In this document: in pieces, positions 35,050 through 40,553 of the stretch
Layout of the letters: every line of letters begins with the position of its first letter
How positions within the stretch are numbered: the first letter of the stretch is position 1
From: Gemmatales bacterium
GTDB lineage: Bacteria > Planctomycetota > Planctomycetia > Gemmatales > HRBIN36
Direction of reading: 5' to 3'
Assembly: GCA_025056555.1 (NCBI GenBank)
Contig: JANWVZ010000009.1
Coordinates: 1-40,553, forward strand
Length of the DNA: 40,553 nt
Position numbers and translations under genes: made by a program
Notes under the pieces: generated by a model
The model's database searches: none
Told to the model about the DNA's origin: nothing
Seen by the model: only the letters and a program-made list of their open reading frames with translations

Positions 35050-37320
35050 ATGGGACTCAGCTGGTTGGTGCCGGCCGTCAGCGCGATAGGTGCGGTGTTT
35101 CTGGCCGCACCGGTGATCATCCATCTGTTGTTTCGGCAGAAGCCGAAACGTTTGCCTTTTCCAGCGCTCCGCCTCATTCAACAACGCAAGCGGCAATTGA
35201 TGCGGAAACTCCGCCTCAGGCATCTGTTGCTTCTGGCGCTGCGGCTGTTGTTACTCGGCGGTGCGATAGCGGCTTTGGGCCGACCGTTACTCAGCGGTGC
35301 CGGACGGCTGCTGCCCGTAGGCAGCCCGATAGCGGCCATCCTGATTTTCGATACCAGTGCCAGCATGAGTTATCAGCTGGAAGGACAAACGCGCTTACAG
35401 CGCGCACAAACGTTGGCGGGGGAGTATCTGAGGAGTTTACCGGAAGGCAGTCGGGTAGCCGTGGTGGATAGTGCCGAGGTCCGCGTGCAGTTTCGGGATC
35501 GACACGAAGCCCAGGTGTTGCTGGATAGCCTGGCCATTCGTTATCACAATCGGCCCGTGCTGTTAGCAGTACGGGAAGTGTTGCGGCAAATGCGTCAGCC
35601 GGACGACAAATGGCCGCGGCTACCCACTGTCGTGTGCGTCTTCTCTGACCGTACCGCGGCATCGTGGAACGCTGAGGCCGCTGGGGAAATCCGCGAACTG
35701 CGCGCCGAAATTGCCCGCTCCCTGGAACATCTGTCCCAGGAGGAGGAAGCTGCCGAGGCACCTCAGTTACCGATGTTGTATTTCGACTTGGCGCCGCCTC
35801 GACCCATCAATGTGGCCATCACGGGCATCAGTCTGGCCGTAGGCGAAGGAGGGGTACCGTTAGAAAAACTGCCCTACGGGGTCAATCTGAAGCAACCTGT
35901 GCAGTTACAGGTGGACATACGCGGTGTGGGGGCCCCCGTTGACCTGGAAGTGGAACTCGTCGTCGGAGAACAGTTACAGGAAGTCAGGCGTTTCCAAATC
36001 GCCGCCGACGAAGGCCAGGGACGAAACGTCACGGTGCGATTTCGACCCTTTGTGGTGGCGGCCCCTGTTCTCCAAGGTCGCGTTCGTCTGCGCAGTCCCG
36101 ATTTACTCGAAGCAGACAATGTCCGTTATTGGACGCTCCTGGCGCAACAGTACCGTGTCGGGCTGGTAGCTGACCAGGCGGGAGATGTGCAAATCTGGAA
36201 AAACGCCCTGGAAGCGCTCAGTCTTCGCGGTTTGCTTCCTGTGGAAGTGCACGTGTGGACGCCCGACCAGATGCTCGCGGAATTGCCCACGCAACCGCCC
36301 GAGGTGTTGTGTCTGCTCAACGTCTCCAAGCCGAGTGAGCAATTTTGGCAGCGTGTACGGGATTACCTCCGAGGAGGCGGGCGCGTGGTACTCGGTCTGG
36401 GTGCAGACCTGGCCCCCTCCGCTTATAACACGGCAGCAGCAGGGCAGGTCCTGCCAGTCAGTGTGCAAAGGTCTGTAGACCTGCCCTTCGATACTTTCGT
36501 GGAGGTGGCCGACTATGGTGCCCACCCCTTGTTGGTACCTTATCGCGACTGGAATACCGACCTGACGGTCGGGCGCGTGTATCGCGTTTGGCAAGTGGAA
36601 ATGTTGCGGCAAGAAGATCAACCCCTGGGGCAGATTATCGCACGCATCAGCCATGAAGCCAAGCCCCTGATTATCGAGCGCGTGTTCGAGGGAGCCCAGG
36701 GCGCTGGTCGGTTACTGCTTTTCACCACACCGCTTTACCGGCGCACCTCGGCTAACTGGAGTGACTGGAACAATTTTTATCAACCCTGGCAGACCAATTT
36801 TGCTCTGCCCTTTGTTACCGTGCGTTATCTGCTCCAAGCCCAAAGCGAACGCACCAATTGGCTGCTGGGGGAAGACTTGCCAAGTGTGCTCTTGCCCGCC
36901 ACGGCCGAACCTGGTTTCAGCTGGGAGTTGCGCGGCCCCGAAACCCGCAGCGGTACTCTGGAACAACGCCAGCGGGAACTGTTCTTCGAGCGCCTCGACC
37001 GCCCCGGAAACTACACGGTACGCGACCTTCAGGAAAAATGGCTCCGCGCCTTCAGTACCAATCTTCCTCCGCAGGAGACGGAGTTTCTCGAAGGCCGCAT
37101 CTCCGAGGAGGAACTTCGGGCCACCTTCGGCGACAACAGCTTGCTGCCATCAGACAGCCCCGTGCACCTGGTGGAATTGGCCCGTGCGCGACTCGGCCAG
37201 AATCCCCCCTTGGAACTGTTACCCTTCCTGCTGATGCTGGTGGTGGTTTTGCTGGCGCTGGAAAGCTGGGTCGCTAACCGGTTCTACAAGCCCCAAGCCG
37301 AGGAGGCCGAGCATGTTTAA
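35050..37320 (+). CDS. BatA-type membrane-anchored VWA protein
   Basis: The 756-residue protein starts with the BatA N-terminal domain (about 10-80): a TM helix, HLLFRQKPKRLPFPALRL, then KLRLRHLLLLALRLLLLGGAIAALGRP. A VWA domain follows with the metal-site motif Asp101-x-Ser103-x-Ser105 in LIFDTSASMS. A beta-rich and GATase-like region fills the middle (LRGGGRVVLGLGADL), and a C-terminal TM (LLPFLLMLVVVLLALESWV) closes it. The family was first described from Bacteroides aerotolerance operons. Here it lies between DUF58 and another VWA gene and overlaps the latter by 8 bases, so translation is probably coupled. Confidence 0.9.
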   Translation: MGLSWLVPAVSAIGAVFLAAPVIIHLLFRQKPKRLPFPALRLIQQRKRQLMRKLRLRHLLLLALRLLLLGGAIAALGRPLLSGAGRLLPVGSPIAAILIFDTSASMSYQLEGQTRLQRAQTLAGEYLRSLPEGSRVAVVDSAEVRVQFRDRHEAQVLLDSLAIRYHNRPVLLAVREVLRQMRQPDDKWPRLPTVVCVFSDRTAASWNAEAAGEIRELRAEIARSLEHLSQEEEAAEAPQLPMLYFDLAPPRPINVAITGISLAVGEGGVPLEKLPYGVNLKQPVQLQVDIRGVGAPVDLEVELVVGEQLQEVRRFQIAADEGQGRNVTVRFRPFVVAAPVLQGRVRLRSPDLLEADNVRYWTLLAQQYRVGLVADQAGDVQIWKNALEALSLRGLLPVEVHVWTPDQMLAELPTQPPEVLCLLNVSKPSEQFWQRVRDYLRGGGRVVLGLGADLAPSAYNTAAAGQVLPVSVQRSVDLPFDTFVEVADYGAHPLLVPYRDWNTDLTVGRVYRVWQVEMLRQEDQPLGQIIARISHEAKPLIIERVFEGAQGAGRLLLFTTPLYRRTSANWSDWNNFYQPWQTNFALPFVTVRYLLQAQSERTNWLLGEDLPSVLLPATAEPGFSWELRGPETRSGTLEQRQRELFFERLDRPGNYTVRDLQEKWLRAFSTNLPPQETEFLEGRISEEELRATFGDNSLLPSDSPVHLVELARARLGQNPPLELLPFLLMLVVVLLALESWVANRFYKPQAEEAEHV

Positions 37321-39940
37321 TTTCCTGCCGCGGCTGAATCAACCCTGGGAGCCGTTGACCGCCCCGGTCATCCTGGCGGTAGCCGCTCTCGTGGCCGTGC
37401 TCACGGTGTGGAGTTATTGCGGCTGGGCACGGGCCCTTCGCTGGACCCTCGCTCTGGGGATCGTGGCCAGCTTGGCGTATGCCCTGAGCGGACTGGCCAG
37501 CTCCCTGTCGGCCCGCGAGGGGCAACTCTCCCGTCTGGGGGAAGTTCTCCGCGAACAGCTCTGGAACCTGACAGGCTGTGGCTTAGCCATCGCGGCTTTT
37601 CTCATCGGTCTGAGAATGACGGCTTCCTGGAAACAAGCCACTCAAACCATCGCACGTCCCCACCAGGTGTTGGTGCTCCTGACCCTGCGTCTGCTTGCGG
37701 TGCTGGTTACCTGCCTGATTCTGCTGCGGCCCAGCTGGGAAGTCACGTTCACGGAAACGCGGAAGGGTTCCTTAATTATCCTCCTGGACGAAAGCCGCAG
37801 TATGCAGGAACGCGATGAGCCGCCTGACCTGTCCCGTTGGCAGAAGGCTGTCGCAGAATTAGAGCATGCGCGCGAACTCCTCGAACAGCTGCGACGGGAT
37901 CGCATAGTCGAACCCCTGGTTTATACGTTCCACGTGGCCGGTCATCTGAAACCGGTCACTGAAGAAACCTGGCCCAAGCCCGATCATAAACCCGACGGGG
38001 CGAACACGGGTTTGCTCGACGCCATTGTCCGCGCCCTTCAGGAGCGTGAGCAATCCTCCGATCAACCCATTCTAGCCGTCATCCTCCTCAGCGACGGTCG
38101 GGATACGTACAACTTCCCCAAGCTCGACGAAGTAGTGCAAAAGAGCCGCGAACGGTCCACCCGCATCCACGCGGTCGGTTTCGGGCATCCCGGCGGCACC
38201 GCGTTATTACCGGATGTTGAAGTCGCCCGCCTGGAAGCGCCTCGCCACGTTCGCATTAAGGACCGCCTGGTCGTCACGGGCGTCGTCAACACGCAACAGT
38301 TCCTGAACCAGCCGATCACCATTCGCCTGCTCATAGACGGCAAACCCGCTGTGCATGCAGAAAAGCCTGATCAGGAAGTCACGTACACGATCACCCCGCA
38401 GCGTCCGAATCAAACCTTCCGCTTCGTGCTGCCGCCGGCGCGCTCCCCAGAGCAACCGGGCAATATTCGTGTTACCCTCCGCGCCGACCCCCAACCAAAC
38501 GAACGCGACCTGAGCAATAATGAAAAAGTTACCACAGTAACCGTGACCAAAGAAGGCCTCAGTGTGCTGTATCTGGATCGGCTCCGCGCCTGGGAACCTC
38601 GCGAAATTGCCCGCGCCTTCAAGAGTGACGAACGCATCTCCCTGTTTACTGACTTCAACTACCGCGTTACTGAGCCAAACAGTTGGCGGCAAAAACTCCT
38701 GGACAACCTCCGCAACACGCACTACGACGTGTACATTCTCGGCGACATCCCCGCTGCGCAATTCAGTCCCGAGATTCTGCAACACATTGCTGATGCGGTG
38801 GACAAGCGCGGCGCCGGTCTGCTTATGATTGGTGGACACCAAAGTTTCGCTGCGGGCGGCTGGCAGAACACCCCCCTGGCCAGACTTCTTCCTGTGGACA
38901 TGGGTGAAAGTGGTTCCCTGGAGGGTGGGCCGAACCAGTTTCTCGATGTGCCGTTTCTTCCGGAGCCGCGAGCTCTGGCCGAACATCACTTCATCCTGCG
39001 GCAGGGGCCTGATCCGAAAACTTCACTGCAGCGTTGGCAGCAATTGCCTCCGTGCTCCGGGGGCAGCAAAGTCGGCCGACCGGTCGTACGCGCCCAGGTG
39101 TTGGCGACTTCTCAGCCGGACGGCAAGGGCGACGTGTTATTGGCCGTCCTCGACGGCGTTGGCAAAGGGCGTTCCGCTGCCCTGGCCGTGGATACTACCT
39201 GGCGCTGGACTATGCCCCCCTTCGACCCGAAACTTCTTTTCAAACCACCTCCACCAGGCGAACTCACTGAAGGTCAGCTCGCCTTTATTCGTTTCTGGCG
39301 TCAGATGGTGCTTTGGCTGGCACGCCAGGAACAGCAGGGCGACGCCATCTACGCTGATGTGGAACTCCCGGAACTGCCCCGTGGGTCTTCTCAGGGAGTC
39401 TTGCTCCAGGCAGTGCGTGTACAACCCGGTGGGGTTCAGGATGAACGCCAGCCCGTCGAAGGCGCTGTCTTCCACCTGGAACTGCTCAAACCCGGCGAAG
39501 AGGCTCCTCGGCGACTCTCCCTCGAAGCGCGCAGCGGCGCTGACGGTAAAGTCCGTGTGACCATTCCGCGCGACGAGACACTCCAACCCGGCCAGTATGT
39601 TCTCTTCGTCTCCGCTGAACTGAACGGCAAGCCTTTCGCCGAACGCATCTCAGTCTCCTTTCTCGTCAGCGACATCAGCCGCGAAGACCTTAACCGTTCC
39701 GCCAACTTCGACCTGTTGCAGCAACTTTGTGCCCGCACCGGCGGCATCTTCCTCGCTCATAGTGGCCTGGGCAAACTCCTGGAACAATATCGCACAGGCG
39801 AATCAATCGTACGCAAGATCACCGAACGTTATCCCGACTGGGACAAACCCATGCCCTGGGCCCAAGGCACGGCTCTGCTTCTTTTCGCCCTCCTCGTTAC
39901 CGCCGAGTGGACCCTCCGCCGCTACTGGGGCCTGGTGTGA
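37313..39940 (+). CDS. Large membrane VWA protein with GATase-like domain
   Basis: The ATG at 37313 overlaps the upstream gene by 8 bases. The 875-residue protein has four N-terminal TM helices (about 15-135), a VWA domain with the metal-site motif Asp159-x-Ser161-x-Ser163 in LLDESRSM, and a beta-sandwich (about 300-400). A glutamine amidotransferase-like domain follows (DVYILGDIPAAQFSPEIL; GGHQSFAAGGW near 505-520), with no catalytic Cys seen at the nucleophile elbow. A C-terminal TM (ALLLFALLVTAEW) ends it. The lack of a nucleophile suggests a binding domain rather than an enzyme. Together with DUF58 and the BatA-type protein it probably forms one envelope complex. Confidence 0.88.
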   Translation: MFNFLPRLNQPWEPLTAPVILAVAALVAVLTVWSYCGWARALRWTLALGIVASLAYALSGLASSLSAREGQLSRLGEVLREQLWNLTGCGLAIAAFLIGLRMTASWKQATQTIARPHQVLVLLTLRLLAVLVTCLILLRPSWEVTFTETRKGSLIILLDESRSMQERDEPPDLSRWQKAVAELEHARELLEQLRRDRIVEPLVYTFHVAGHLKPVTEETWPKPDHKPDGANTGLLDAIVRALQEREQSSDQPILAVILLSDGRDTYNFPKLDEVVQKSRERSTRIHAVGFGHPGGTALLPDVEVARLEAPRHVRIKDRLVVTGVVNTQQFLNQPITIRLLIDGKPAVHAEKPDQEVTYTITPQRPNQTFRFVLPPARSPEQPGNIRVTLRADPQPNERDLSNNEKVTTVTVTKEGLSVLYLDRLRAWEPREIARAFKSDERISLFTDFNYRVTEPNSWRQKLLDNLRNTHYDVYILGDIPAAQFSPEILQHIADAVDKRGAGLLMIGGHQSFAAGGWQNTPLARLLPVDMGESGSLEGGPNQFLDVPFLPEPRALAEHHFILRQGPDPKTSLQRWQQLPPCSGGSKVGRPVVRAQVLATSQPDGKGDVLLAVLDGVGKGRSAALAVDTTWRWTMPPFDPKLLFKPPPPGELTEGQLAFIRFWRQMVLWLARQEQQGDAIYADVELPELPRGSSQGVLLQAVRVQPGGVQDERQPVEGAVFHLELLKPGEEAPRRLSLEARSGADGKVRVTIPRDETLQPGQYVLFVSAELNGKPFAERISVSFLVSDISREDLNRSANFDLLQQLCARTGGIFLAHSGLGKLLEQYRTGESIVRKITERYPDWDKPMPWAQGTALLLFALLVTAEWTLRRYWGLV

Positions 39941-39998
39941 CCTGCTTCATTACCAGACCGATTGACTGAACGAAGCCATTACCGCCGACGCGACCGCC

Positions 39999-40403
39999 AT
40001 GGTGCGCCACAGGGGACAACACGCCTTTTGGTCTGCCGGATTGGATACCCGGCACATCGCAGGCCGCGATACGCGCCAACGCGCCCTACTGTTAGCTCGC
40101 TTCGCCGACCGGATCGTTCCATACCCCGAACTCAATCGTGCTCTGGTCAGTTACCAGGCCAATCGCTTCGTTCCCCTATTGCGTTGGTTCCGCTACAAGG
40201 AAGGATTCTCTTACGCCTTGGTACAGTCCATCATTCAAAAACTTGAACTCGTTCCGGGGAAATTGCTCGATCCGTTCGCCGGAGTGGGTACTGCCTTACT
40301 TGCCGCACGCGACTTCGGTTGGCAGCCCCTGGGCATCGAATTACTCCCTATCGGTCCGTGGATTCTCAAGACTTGGCTATCTGCAGAACAAATTTCCCCC
40401 TGA
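39999..40403 (+). CDS. DNA methyltransferase, N-terminal part, ends at an apparent frameshift
   Basis: The 134-residue frame contains YQANRFVPLLRWFRYKEGFSYALV and LDPFAGVGTALLAARDFGWQPLGIELLPIG. The DPFAGVGT stretch is methylase motif I, which binds S-adenosylmethionine, in the style of N4-cytosine/N6-adenine DNA methyltransferases. The frame stops at TGA 40401-40403 after QISP. The next frame continues without a stop to the window end as EALRDSLGLISRIPW, which reads as its natural continuation. One C fewer in the run 40396-40400 would join them (ISP-EALRD). This is either a sequence error, a real mutation or a programmed +1 shift. The catalytic DPPY-type motif would lie outside the window. 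Confidence 0.75.
   Translation: MVRHRGQHAFWSAGLDTRHIAGRDTRQRALLLARFADRIVPYPELNRALVSYQANRFVPLLRWFRYKEGFSYALVQSIIQKLELVPGKLLDPFAGVGTALLAARDFGWQPLGIELLPIGPWILKTWLSAEQISP
40399..40403 (+). other. CCC-TGA break point in the methyltransferase frame
   Basis: The codons TCC-CCC-TGA end the first frame. A +1 slip of the proline tRNA from CCC to CCT would resume at GAA (40402). The C-run is five bases, and a one-base indel would have the same effect. Confidence 0.4.
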
Positions 40404-40553
40404 AGCGTTGCGCGACTCTCTTGGCCTGATTTCACGGATCCCTTGGCACGATTTGGCTTGTCCCGAAAGTGCCTTTCCCCAGCTGCCCATTACGCGCGGG
40501 GCTTTTCCAGAAGCTACAGAACAAGCCCTGGCGGGCTTTCGAAGTTGGTTGTG
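40402..40553 (+). CDS. DNA methyltransferase, continuation in the next frame (partial)
   Basis: Starting at GAA 40402 the next frame is open to the window end (50 codons) and reads EALRDSLGLISRIPWHDL, then a Pro-rich stretch, then QALAGFRSWL. It has no start codon or ribosome site of its own near the break, so it is the downstream half of the same gene rather than a separate one. The true end is outside the window. Confidence 0.55.

Overview
The window looks like a chromosomal segment of a planctomycete, probably of the Gemmatales/Gemmataceae type; this is inferred from gene content, not from a marker gene. The signs are secreted FG-GAP/VCBS and PQQ-propeller proteins, a YdjY-domain protein, a Uma2-type nuclease, several ExbB/ExbD-like gene sets, a DUF58/BatA/von Willebrand (VWA) cluster, and a signal peptidase I with a very large insertion. 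By eye the base composition is moderately GC-rich and even. I saw no rRNA, tRNA, CRISPR array, insertion sequence or prophage.

Layout. Positions 1-6926 (+) hold a TPR protein cut by the window start, a secreted VCBS-repeat protein, a Uma2 nuclease, a PQQ-propeller protein and a YdjY-domain protein. Positions 6927-7550 are a convergent non-coding gap with two families of short repeats. Positions 7551-11360 (-) are an ExbB-ExbD-ExbD set followed by a two-TM protein with a possible OB-fold. Positions 11704-13629 are a divergent pair: a degenerate LarA-like protein (-) and a NYN-domain protein (+), only 42 bases apart. Positions 13948-16978 (+) carry an Old Yellow Enzyme-type flavin oxidoreductase and a membrane protein with a clear S4 voltage-sensor helix. 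Positions 16933-20066 (-) carry a lactate permease and a zinc-ribbon membrane protein.

Positions 20642-31546 (+) hold an Mn-type superoxide dismutase with a readable promoter, a cytoplasmic VWA protein, a zinc-ribbon/FHA protein, a secreted unknown protein, LarB, LepA (EF4), signal peptidase I and a 4HBT thioesterase. Positions 31640-33482 (+) are a compact three-gene set: a small MotA/ExbB-like protein, an ExbD-like protein, and a two-TM protein with a proline-rich linker and an extracytoplasmic domain. Positions 34136-39940 (+) are a DUF58, BatA-type VWA and large VWA/GATase-like operon. The window ends in a DNA methyltransferase whose frame breaks at a CCC-TGA site.

Themes. Two independent proton-channel-like modules flank the region. 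Three lactate-related genes (LarA-like, permease, LarB) lie within about 15 kb but not in one operon, and the LarA-like protein has lost the residues expected to bind the nickel-pincer cofactor. The strongest candidates for undescribed biology are the three-gene MotA/ExbD/linker module, the LarA-like protein without its lysine, the pore-less voltage-sensor protein with a coiled coil, and the possible +1 frameshift in the methyltransferase. All family assignments come from reading motifs; no searches were run.
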